From: Hirundichthys speculiger
Taxonomy: Eukaryota; Chordata; Actinopteri; Beloniformes; Exocoetidae
Reading direction: 5' to 3'
Assembly (NCBI GenBank): GCA_018398805.1
Contig: JAGFBZ010001254.1
Location: forward strand, 1,876,001-1,940,000
Length of the DNA: 64,000 nucleotides
Shown: positions 14,395-59,000 of the stretch, piece after piece
Layout: each line of letters begins with the position of its first letter
How positions within the stretch are numbered: position 1 is the first letter of the stretch
Translations under genes and position numbers: made by a program
The notes under the pieces: generated by a model
What the model saw: only the letters and a program-made list of their open reading frames with translations
Database searches by the model: none
What the model was told of the DNA's origin: nothing

Positions 14395-14665
14395 AATTGA
14401 ACAGGCAGCTAGTGAAGAGACACGTTCTGTGCTCCCTTTTCTGTGATCCAACCAGGAGACAATCAGCATTTCTGAACCAATTAGAGACGAGCAGGTGAAG
14501 ACGGGCTTACTGGCTGTACATTACAGTAATCCAGATGGGATGTGATGAAGACATGGATTAATGTTTCAAAGTGCTGTTGCGCAAGAAAGGGCTTCACTTT
14601 TGCTAGCTGCCTAAGATAGAAAAAGCTAGACTTCAAAACTGTCCTAATTTAAACTGATGTTTAAA
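14395..14665. repeat. fragment of a common fish interspersed repeat, class uncertain
   Basis: The run GGCAGCTAGTGAAGAGACAC, then ACAGTAATCCAGATGGGATG, then GGGCTTCACTTTTGCTAGC is a repeat sequence I recognise as recurring in many teleost genomes. I cannot name its class with certainty. Confidence 0.5.
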
Positions 14666-14679
14666 TGTTGGTAAATTGT

Positions 14680-15250
14680 GCCCTTTTCCCACCATACATA
14701 ATGCTGATTATTTTTCCTGAACATTTCAACTTTTGTTTCATCAATCCACAAAACAATGGCAAAGTGCTCTTTGGCAAGCTTCAGGCATACTCACAGCGAT
14801 GTTGTTTTGCTTTTTTTTTTGTTTGCCACTTCCAGTGATGCCTCCAAGCCTTTAGCAATTACTCGTTCTTTAACTCACTGAGGATTGTGGGTTGTATGTT
14901 TGGAGTCATCCTCTCTGAACTTCCTCTTCTAGGAAGAGTTGCCACAGTGCTAATCTACCTCCTTTCATTGACAATTTTCTCTTCTAAATTTCTATTTTTA
15001 TATATATCTTTCTTGCCGTGAGGCATGGTTCCCATCAGCAGACATTTCTAATGAACATCAAACTTAAAGTGTTTGAGTGTCTTTCATCAATCAAAGCAGC
15101 AACTCCTGTCATGAACTTGACTCCAGGTGTGCAAAATATTGACTCCAATTAACTTTTGTTGAAGTAATAAGTCTGTGGGTTCACTTACTTGTTCCAACAG
15201 CACCATGAATGTTTGATAAGTGTGTTGAATAAAAACACGATAAATAACAA
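14680..15250. repeat. probable degenerate DNA-transposon remnant
   Basis: This stretch includes TCAATCCACAAAACA, GGCAAGCTTCAGGCATACTC and TTCACTTACTTGTTCCA followed by GTGTGTTGAATAAAAACACG. These resemble a widespread fish DNA repeat that I know from its sequence but not by a confident name. No intact coding sequence and no clear ends are visible. Confidence 0.4.
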
Positions 15251-17000
15251 TTGTCTGTCCACTTTCAGCTTAAACACATTGTTTGTCTTTGTGTCTGCCT
15301 TTTAATAGGAGAAAAGAAAAACACACTCAGTCCAGACTCTAAGCCATGCACTGTGATAATGGGTTCAGTCTGAAACATACCAGTGTAGACAGCCTCACAG
15401 ACATGCGGAGTCCAAGTCGTTAGTTATGTTATCTCACTGAAGAAGTCCGTTTACATGAGCATTCATCATTTTATGCAGTCGATACATCAGTCCAGCTCAG
15501 AGGCATAACTCAATGACTTATTCACCTCATAAATGTGATCGAAACAAAACTTTATTATAGCAGCCATGTCCCTACTTCATAGCCACACTTTTTTTTGTCT
15601 TTTAATCCCCCCTGTCTCACACCGTCATGTTAAGACTATACGCAGGAGACAGATATAGCTTGATATAGCACTTTAGATAAATATTTAAGTTTGAAATCTG
15701 ACAAACGAGCTGCAATCCACTATCAAACGAGCTGGAAGCTGCAGATGACAGGAGGTGGTGCAGCAGAAATGATCTGACATTTTGTCTGTGACTGCCAGGT
15801 GTGGCTGTTTCTACTTGCACAGAATTCCTCTCCTCTTCACAGGTTTTCATCTTTTAAAAGCGTTTAAATCAGTGTAGGATTTCGGTGAATAAGGCACCGA
15901 AGGAGGCAGGAAAAATGAGCAAAGTCTGCTTGAGCCAAGTTTGTGTCTGTGTTGGGATGTGGAATAGGCGGGTATGAGTGGTATCATAATGATTTGGATT
16001 TTGCTCCACGTCTTGTTGGAACACGCACTGTCGGGGGAAGTATTTTAAAACCTGCCTCGCGATCATGTCTGGTCTGGATCATCAGTGCAGTCAGAGTGAG
16101 GGAGGTGGAGCAGGAGAAGAACCACCTGGGTAACCTCAGCATGCCCTCTTCCTAGAGCACCAGCACATCCAGCTCAGGATTAGAAGCAATGAAGACGTCT
16201 ATGGTTTTAGGTTGGAACATATATAACAGAAAGTTATGCATATATGTATATTTTGGTTTATTTATCTTATATGGTATTTTTGCTTAGCATCGCTGTGATT
16301 TTGTACTTACATCGTACCGTAAAATTCTATTTGCGTTTAAGATATTTCATTGTCTATCCCTGTTTTATCTATCCAGACTTCCATTTTCTAAATCTAAAAA
16401 ACACACAGACCCTGACCTGCGTATCTGTATCTTATTCCTACGACTGTTCTACGGGGCCAAACAGCTGTGCAGTTTGGGGCAGCAGGCCACGGTCCTGCAT
16501 GTTTTCTATCTGCAGTGGAATTTATATGAGGGGTTACAAGTGCATGAATGGGCCCAAGTGTCTTGGATCCATTTTTACGTCACCTCATCAGTGCATGTGA
16601 GACACACTTGTAAAAATCGAGACACACCATGTAAGTAATGCAAGTATCTCTACAAGAGAACCTACAGTACAGATGCCAAACAGGCACGACGTTAAACCTT
16701 GCAATACAGTGCTCTGCTGGGAAACGCTTGAGCCCATGGCATCCGTGTGGATTCATCTGACCACCCGGTGAAACATCGTGCCAGAGGAGCTATCCCCATT
16801 AAACCAGAGGAAGAGCTGGAGGCCAAATGGTATCAGTTTATTAAAACAGGAAAATACAGCTTGAGCCTCAATGTTAGGCTGGGAGTTGGGGGGTCTGACC
16901 GCCCCTTCTATGGCTACGAAATTAGTTGTCAAGCCAGCAGCATGAAACAAGCCCATCATATTGTTGCTAGATGTTGAAATGTTGACAACATCATGTGTGT
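15251..17000. other. gene-free intergenic DNA
   Basis: No gene or repeat that I recognise. Open frames here (up to about 118 codons near 16244-16600) are AT-rich and have no domain. Confidence 0.5.
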
Positions 17001-18171
17001 CTGTGTTGAGTAAGTTGACTTTCCGACATGAACTAGTTAAGTTCATAGTTCATAGAAATTAAAATGAACTAGTTCAGTTCAACATTTCATTTTTTTTTTT
17101 TAAAATTCTTTTTTAATGTTGCTGCGACCAATTATTTGTCAAAATGATTGCCACTGCCCATATACTGCCCCACCACAAACGGCATTATTTTATCCATTTT
17201 AACTGTTGAAAACTATTGGACCAATTCCGAATCCTTAACCAATCCAGAGTTCACATTAGCATTGAAGGGTCAGCCCATGTAAAACTGTAATTTCTGTTTT
17301 AGTTTCTCTCTACAGCAGCCATTCCCAAACTTCAGAACACCAAGGCCCAATTTGAAATGTGAAAAATTTCCGGCAGCCCACCGAAACCTTTAATCACAAC
17401 TGTGATCAACATACAGGACGTGGAACCATGATCCGATATTAATGTAAAGGGGTCAACAAATAAGGTGACACTTGTCATATTAGGTTAAGATGACAGTAGA
17501 ATAACACTTAAGTGGTTTGTTTTATTACTTCTTAATGTTTTTTTAATCATGTCATGAACATTTTACAGTAATTAAAAACATATTAAAAAAAAAACAGGAT
17601 TAAAACACATTTGTTTAATTTTAATAACCTCTCACGGCCCACCTGCAGTCCCACGACGGCCCAGCAGGGGGCCGCGGCCCACACTTTGGAAATCACTACT
17701 CTACAGTATATTAAAATAAAAATATGAGGAAAAACTTGCTGCCAAATGGTCTTTATTATAAGACAAAAACAGGTCCTGAAGGTGCAAATGGTTTTTCCCC
17801 CCATTTCAATATTTCAATCCCCCGAGAGTCGGGCCGCTACTCCGGCTCTGGGTAACTGTAGCTCTCATCTTCCTTCATGATCGTTTTAAACGTTTGATGA
17901 CGCAACTACTGTTAGCGTGACAGAAGCGACAGCCCTGTTGCCATGTTAGATTGATTTCCTCAGATACATTTTAAATGGGGGTTCGCTGGAAACCTGGTAC
18001 GGTTTTGACCGTGCGTAAACGTTGAAGGAGAGTCGTTCACAACTGCCCAAATGAACCCGCTCACGCCCTACGCTCATGAAGGGGAAAGAGAGCACGCTCA
18101 GTTCACGTTCGCACAAAATATGAACTAGTTTGTGAACTTTCGTTCAATGAACGCGTTCAGGTACAACACTG
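17001..18171. mobile_element. hAT-like element with GAACTAGTTC-rich ends, carrying a nested insertion
   Basis: The left end starts CTGTGTTGAGTAAGTTGAC and the right end, read on the other strand, starts CAGTGTTGTACCTGAACG. Both subterminal regions are full of TGAACTAGTTCA-type palindromes. The flanks are ATGTGTGT (left) and GTGTGTGT (right), a 7 of 8 match as a target duplication. It is interrupted by a second hAT-type element at 17316-17698. No transposase is readable. Confidence 0.65.
17316..17698. mobile_element. hAT-type MITE nested inside the 17001-18171 element
   Basis: The left end is CAGCCATTCCCAAACTT; the right end, on the other strand, is TAGTGATTTCCAAAGTG. It is flanked by a perfect 8-bp duplication CTCTACAG (17308-17315 and 17699-17706). 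The subterminal AAGGCCCAA and GGCCCAC blocks are typical of hAT (Charlie-like) elements with CAGTGGTTCCCAAAC ends. It has no transposase; length is 383 bases. Confidence 0.88.
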
Positions 18172-18365
18172 GTGTGTGTATGAGACACCAGACACACATC
18201 ATCGCTTTAAACATGTCAGCTTGGTCTCTGTAAGAAAATCATTTACTGAAAGATGTAAACTATGTGAACTGGCGTGAGCGATTCACAGTAATGTTGACCA
18301 CCTTGACTTGTTCAGTCTCTACAAAGTGCTTACCAATATGTACATACTGGTGATGTATGAGGTGG

Positions 18366-18429
18366 GATATTCACTTTAATATAAATCAACTCCTCCTGAG
18401 AGGAGTTGATTTATATTAAAGTGAATATC
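18366..18429. repeat. perfect 30-bp inverted repeat with 4-base loop
   Basis: The left arm is 18366-18395, starting GATATTCACTTTAATATAA; the loop CTGA is at 18396-18399; the right arm 18400-18429 is its exact complement. There is no mismatch in the 30 pairs. It lies about 60 bases before a fish repeat (18489-18800) and has no TA or 8-bp duplication. Confidence 0.92.
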
Positions 18430-18488
18430 AACAAAATGAAAGTTTTGCCTGGTTTGCTGACCAACGCCACTTTTTGTCAAAATGATTA

Positions 18489-18800
18489 ATGGACTGCATT
18501 TATAAAGCACTTTTCTAAAGTGTTGACACCTCAAAGTGCTTTTGCACTGAAAGCTACCTTCATCCATCTACAGACACATTCATACAACACTCTCTGAGTC
18601 TACAGAGATCCACACACTTCTTTTTCCACGCTGTAGCGCTTTCATCTATCACACAATCACACATAGATGAATGCATCAGAGGCAGTGTGGTGTTGAGCTT
18701 CTTTTCCAAGGACACTTTGACATATAGACTGTGAGGCAAAGAAGTGAACTGCCAACTTTCCATTTGACTGACAGCTACTCTACCTTCAGAGCCCCAGCAA
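18489..18800. repeat. common teleost interspersed repeat (ATGGACTGC family)
   Basis: It starts ATGGACTGCATTTATAAAGC, has a middle CCAAGGACACTTTGACAT and ends CTACTCTACCTTCAGAGCCC. I know this pattern (cores GCGCTTTTCTA, CAAGGACACTTCGACATG, GCTCTACCA-CTGAGCCA) as a very common repeat in fish. The copy is diverged and about 310 bases long. Confidence 0.65.
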
Positions 18801-19879
18801 ACTGAGAAACAAACGTCAAATCAGAAAAAAAAAAAAAAAGGGTGGCTCCATTGCAAGAAAGCTTTGCATAACCGAAGCGTTCACGTCATTTGGTCAAACA
18901 AATGCAGCAGAGTTTAAATGCAGCAGAGTTTTGATGCCTATATGCATCAAGGGATTGTTGGTAAATTACAGCAGCTTAGTGCTAAACATATAACCTATAC
19001 CGCTGCCTTCTGATATGGGACCCACACTTTAATTTCCTTAGCAGCATGGTACTTGATTTTACATGTGCAACAGTCGTCGTTTAAAAAGTGATATTAGAAT
19101 TGTGGTGATGTTTAAAAAAAATGCACACAGGATCTAGTTTAAGTGACTTGCCAGCAAGTGAGCCAAAACATAGAGGTGACACCGGGCAGCTGCTCATTTC
19201 AGGTCAGCCTTGTGCGTCGCTCATATGCAGATATTTGGAGGCAATATGACTTTGGGATTGAACCACTGGAGGTTGTCTTGGAGCTGCCCCGTGAACCCAT
19301 TATTCATTCTATGACGAAACCGGCTCCTGTTGTAGAGTCAGTTATTAATCATTGTGCGTTTGCCTTCATATTCTAGAAAAATCATTCAAAACAATTATGA
19401 GGAACAGTTTACCATATCAGAGTTTCTTTGTTATTTTGCATCTACAATATCAGTAACTATGTTGCAGAATCGATGACAGCTAATGATGAGGTAAATCACA
19501 CAGCATCTACGTAGGTAATGCTGCATTCGATGAGTCAGCAAGACATCTAGACCACAAGGTTTCCTGCTAACAAGATAAAGAAAAAAGCATTTTACAAAAA
19601 CTGTAATTCACTGCACTGTTCAAATGGCATCTTTAAACAGTACAACAAGCCTTGGATTATTTTTATTACTCAATATAAAATAATGGTAATAGATAAACTC
19701 GTGACAGTACATGTCGCACGGCCTAAATATGATAGAGAATAAACATTAATGAATGAACTGAAACACCACACAGTGATAAAATCTTTCTTCACATATATTT
19801 CATAACATTTTGAAGTACATTAAGTACATTTTAGAAATAGAAGCTACAGTTTATAAAACTTTTCCAGCAGAAATCATTG
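18801..19879. other. gene-free DNA 3' of ets1
   Basis: AT-rich. It holds a 17-base direct repeat (AAATGCAGCAGAGTTT, near 18899-18931) and an AATAAA-type signal on the minus strand at 19662-19667 that could belong to a longer ets1 3' end. I see no gene. Confidence 0.45.
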
Positions 19880-21590
19880 ATGGGCCAGCATCAGCCTTTT
19901 ATTTTCCTTGCAGACAGGTCTATTTTCTATACGTTAAAAAAAAAAAAAAAAAAAAAGAAAGAAATCGCTACATTATTTTTCCTGCGCTACCTTTAAATTC
20001 CCATGAAAGCACCAGCTGTCTGCATTTCTTGTCTTTTATAAAATATAAATTATTGAAAAATATTCAAATGTTTGTGAACTAAATACAATAAAAATGATCT
20101 CATAACAAAAATACAGAGACACTATAAAATATACACAAAGAACAACATCCAAAACAATAAGGCTTTCCTTCTGAATCCATTCTGAGATATGCATATGCCT
20201 CAAAATATTGGTATGTATCAACTCCAAAGTCCTGCAGTAGATTGTAGTCTCCCACTTTACATCAGTATATTTTCCTGACAAAAACATCTGTGTCATCGAA
20301 TCTTCTTCTTAGGAAGCCGTATGAGCATTATGACTTCATGTTAGGGGAACATTTATCATCACAGAGGTGTAAAACCTGTAAAGCTAAAAAAAAAAAAAAA
20401 AAAAATCTGACCTTAAAAAAACAAAGAATAATAATTTAAAAAAAAGGAACAGTGTTTCAAAACAACATGTAGGAAGGAATGAACATGCATTGCAGCTTAT
20501 CGTCAGCTGTTTTGTTATAAATCCAATTCTCTGCATCGATTACGCAACACGGGTTTGACAGTCAGTGCTCGATAATATTGAACAAGCTTGTTGGAAATTA
20601 TGCACATATACAGCATCTATTTTCTGCACTCAGTGGGAAACCTAAATCAGCCATTTTTTTTTTTTTTTTTTAATTTTCCTATAGCTGTGTGCTTTCCAAA
20701 ATATTTAAAGAAAAAAAAAAAAAGATAAAAAGACAACACTTTCCAAATACATGGGAGATTTCTGGTCCCTGTCTTCTAACGATGTGGATACCCGAAGCAC
20801 CGTGGCCAAAGACCTCACATGGGTTTTGGTTATTATTCCTGCTTTGTCTCTTGCTTATTTGTGTAATCTGGGTCTCAATAGAGCATTATGAAATACAATC
20901 TGTACAAATAGACATCTCAAAAGCTATTTTCATCCATATGGGTAACATTCAGCCACTGTAAACAATAACATTGTATTCTAAGATAATATTCAACTTTGGC
21001 ATTTCCCAGTGTACAGCCACTGTTCCCACTGTTGGGAGGAAACTGTTTGCCAATTCGCTCAAATGTAACCAGTGAACTGTTACGCTTGTACTTTGTTAGT
21101 CACTCACTCTGAACCGCATAGATAAGTAATACAAAAACTTAATATTGAATAGTCATCGGCCCTTCTTTGACTCAAATACCCCAACTTCCATCATCTGTCT
21201 ATTGCTGATCACCTGCGTTATCCACAGACTCCTTCCCGTCACCCTCATCTACATCAAAACCGTTTCACATTCTCCATACTCATCATTTTTTCTGCTCCCT
21301 TTCCCTTTTGCTTCCATTGTACAATCGCACAACACCGCAGCTGCTTCCTCGTGACCGAAATGTACAGCGTAACGGACAAAAACAAACCGCCATTTGACAT
21401 TCGTAGGATATAGTAAACTCTTTCCCGTAGCTAAATGACTTGTGATTTTACTAGACAGACAGACAGGACCATGAAAACACAATGCCAACATGGACAGTGA
21501 CCTGACAAATTCTTCATCTAATCTGAACGTTAAACAGCTCATCTTACCAAAGACTCCTGAATTTCCCCACAAAGATTGTCTACAGTTTGC

Positions 21591-21598
21591 TAATACTG
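21591..21598 (-). promoter_or_regulatory. miR-200b/c/429 8-mer seed match in probable 3' UTR
   Basis: The minus strand reads CAGTATTA, the full 8-mer target of the miR-200b/c/429 seed (AAUACUG). Mammalian ETS1 is a reported miR-200 target. Whether this base is in the mature transcript depends on the 3' UTR call. Confidence 0.45.
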
Positions 21599-21946
21599 GC
21601 GGCATATGCAAAAATGCATAAGTTTCAGTCACAATATGTCTCTTAACAAGGTGGCAAACATATACATAAAGGTGAGAGCGTCAGTTTCAAAAGCAACGGC
21701 TACTTTCAGTTGTCTTTTAGACATTTTGGAAATGAGTAATCTCCACCAGCTCACAAAGCACAGGCCAAGAGCCTGTACTGTTGTCTGATGACAAATCAGC
21801 ACATTTCAGTTACAGGCTCTTTGAGAAGACAGCAGAACTGTCTAACTTGGCATTTAACGTTTGATTTCACTTTAATACCCATATGAGCAGAACTTACTCT
21901 CTCCAATAATTGGCCTGGTAGGTTCAGACTAGCTGTTTGGATAGTA

Positions 21947-21954
21947 TAATACTG
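21947..21954 (-). promoter_or_regulatory. second miR-200b/c/429 8-mer seed match in probable 3' UTR
   Basis: The minus strand again reads CAGTATTA, about 350 bases 5' of the other site in the transcript. Both sites are preceded by GCC (GCCAGTATTA), so they share 10 bases. Confidence 0.45.
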
Positions 21955-22617
21955 GCACAAGCAAACACTCTTTAAACAATCAGATTCAAAATGCAACGTT
22001 TTTGGTCCAAGCTGAGAACTCTCTTTGCCTGAGAGAAACCGTAAGCATGTATTTAAATATGATACAACACCTTCCTTGGTTCCGTTTTTACATTTTGGCA
22101 ATCATTATCTAAGCAGGAGCTTTTCACTTGCTCTCGTTTGCAGGTGAAAGCCCAACAATGAACTGCATCATGTTATTTAGCTCTTCATTTCTCTTGGTGC
22201 TCTCACACTTTGTGTCTTGGTGCTCTCGCTTCCCCCTCTCAGCTACTTAAACAGAACAGAACCTGAAGTCTACCTGATAGCGCTTCATCTGCCTTGCGCT
22301 GCTAAATACCAGTATATATATATTTCTATATATATATATATTTCTATAATCACACACTCATTCAAACACACATGTGCGCACGCATCTCAAACTCAACAGG
22401 TTATGATTACCGACGTTTGGCTCCTGCCTTCCTTTTAAAATATGGTCTGAGAAACAGGAGCTCAAAGTTGACAAAGACCTCAGTTAGGCATTAAAAACAT
22501 TTTGGTCACCCACAATAATGGTTTACCAACTCAATCAAACAGTTAAGACCACTTCATGAGCCTCAGTCCGTGTGGCTCCTTAACTTCTGTCCCCACTTCT
22601 CGTGTCCATCTTTGCTT

Positions 22618-57386
<34,769 letters not shown>

Positions 57387-57548
57387 GACGGACGCTGTGG
57401 ACAGGAGAATCAGGGCCTGCTGGAGGGATCAACACGCAGACGGCCGGAGCAGGGTGGGATGACCTATCTATCACACGTTGTTTACACTTTGTGTGTACAA
57501 GTGTGCGGTATTTACTGCATGTGTGCATTTTTGTGCGTGTAGGTGTGT

Positions 57549-57590
57549 GTGGGGGTGTGGGGGGGGGGGTGGGGGGATGGGGGGGGGTCA
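57549..57590. repeat. G-rich tract, G-quadruplex candidate
   Basis: On the plus strand four G runs of 5, 11, 6 and 9 bases are separated by TGT, T and AT. It lies about 155-195 bases 5' of the long-form first coding exon on the template side. Confidence 0.8.
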
Positions 57591-57742
57591 AAGAGAGACA
57601 AATGGGGAGAAAAAGAAATTTGAGCCGGGCTTCAATAATTTGCAACATCAGCTCTCCACTTTTAAGAGGTAAAAGAGTCTTTTCAAGAAGACACTATCAT
57701 ATCACCAAATCTTTTGATTTTCTGTTTTCGGGGCTTTCAGTG

Positions 57743-57743
<1 letters not shown>

Positions 57744-57779
<36 letters not shown>
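57744..57779. repeat. 36-base T homopolymer
   Basis: Uninterrupted T run on the plus strand. No target duplication or retroposed sequence is visible next to it. Confidence 0.9.
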
Positions 57780-57780
<1 letters not shown>

Positions 57781-58747
57781 GAAAGTACATAATATCGCAT
57801 CTTTAATGAAAAAAAGCATTTCATCTGATGCAAATACATAACACTTCCATCACTTCTTCCACTGTCTCCATTCCTTCCCATTATGCTCCCACCTCCTCTC
57901 ATCTAAGTCACTGCTTCTTCCTCCTCCTCCTCCTCTTCTCCTTCCTCTCTACCTCTCCCACACACTTTGCTTATCACTTAACATTGTATACTTGAAGCAG
58001 CATCAACAAAAGAGAGCAGAAACGGAGCTGCAGGATTTCATTAGAGGAGGAGCGGTGTGTATGGGCAGTGGCTTGCTCCAAACCAGGTCCCATCTTCCTC
58101 CCATTCATATGTTAAACAATTTGGCATTTCTCGGCTGTGGCAGCTGCTAACAGACTGCGGGAAGATGAGCCAGAGCTCAATGCTTGCAGATGTTCAGCAG
58201 TTCAAAAAGATTCAGATGCTCCTGTTGCAAAAAAAAAAAAAAAAAAAGTACCCATTCATACATTGAATAAAGCAAAAATCAGCTCTTATTGATTTTTTGC
58301 ATCACCTTCATGCCTTTAGATGCAAATGATTTTAATTAAAAATGAATTTTGTGCAAAATAAAGAAGTAAAGATTTTTTGAGATGTAAATAAACTGTACTT
58401 ATATATTTTGAGGGATTTATTTGAAGGCGGTCTTGCACATGAACTGAGAAAAAACGGCTTTCCTGTTGTAATGAAGATTATGTTAAAGACATCGTAAAGT
58501 GAATGGAATATCTTTCATTGCCATTCTGTTAACTAAATGGAAAGCTTTTCATGTTGAAATGCTAAAAAAAGAAAAAATAAAGAAAAAGTGCGCTTCACTT
58601 TTTTTATCAGAATTCCTGTCAGGAAAAAAATAATAATAATAAAGGCAGAACTCTCGCCGTTTGTGCGTAAAAGGAGAGTCGAGCGCAGCAGCAGTTCATC
58701 CATTCAACCACTGACTTACAGTTAGAGCAATAAAAGTTGGTACTTAC

Positions 58748-58870
58748 CGACTGCTGCGTTAAAAGTTTCCTGTAAAGTGGGAGCGCTGGACAGCTGAGCG
58801 CGACAGCTGAGCGGCGGACTGCACAGATGCTGTACCTGCTCGGAGCGACTCCCACGGAGGAAGGAATATT
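58748..58870 (-). other. ets1: ets1 distal 5' untranslated exon (5' end approximate)
   Basis: A GC-richer segment ends in a strong donor, CAGTCG|GTAAGTA, on the minus strand at 58748/58747. The next exon towards the gene has a good acceptor at 57395-57397 and carries the long-form start codon. The pairing of these two as consecutive exons is inferred from splice signals and position. The transcription start is not visible, so 58870 is only an estimate. A reading frame runs through this stretch but shows no ETS1-like sequence, so I treat it as untranslated. Confidence 0.55.
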
Positions 58871-59000
58871 ACGCACACTGTTAGTCCCTCCCTCAGCCGC
58901 ACGGTGAGCCTCTCAAAGTCCTATTTTTTCCTCCGCGTGTAGTCTTTGGACTCCACATGCAGCTGCGGCTAACATGCAGCCACAGTACAGGTGGAAACTG
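58871..59000 (-). promoter_or_regulatory. ets1: probable distal ets1 promoter (P1)
   Basis: This stretch lies directly 5' of the proposed untranslated exon. On the minus strand it has GGA-rich and GGAA-type motifs (TTTCCTCCG and CCTTCCTCCG on one strand or the other) and an AT-rich TAATATT close to the exon. There is no clear TATA box. The assignment is by position only. Confidence 0.35.

Larger units (their letters stand above)
19880..22617 (-). other. ets1: probable ets1 3' UTR (3' end uncertain)
   Basis: This AT-rich single-copy-looking stretch follows the stop codon. It has no other gene and no transposon that I recognise. Candidate poly(A) signals on the minus strand are AATAAA at 19898-19903 and 19662-19667. 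A length of about 2.7 kb is typical for ETS1, whose mammalian 3' UTR is long. It contains an interrupted (AT)n tract (22313-22348), several A/T homopolymers and two matches to the miR-200b/c/429 seed. The end point is a guess from the first AATAAA. Confidence 0.5.
57395..58747 (-). other. ets1: intron between 5' untranslated exon and long-form ATG exon
   Basis: 1,353 bases if the exon pairing is right. It holds a G-rich tract (57549-57590) and a 36-base T run (57744-57779), which is an A run in the transcript. Confidence 0.55.

Noticed and set aside
58619..58876. Open frame overlapping the proposed 5' untranslated exon
   Set aside because: No similarity to any ETS1 N terminus; the known long-form start (MSYY) lies in the next exon. 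The frame would read past a strong splice donor.
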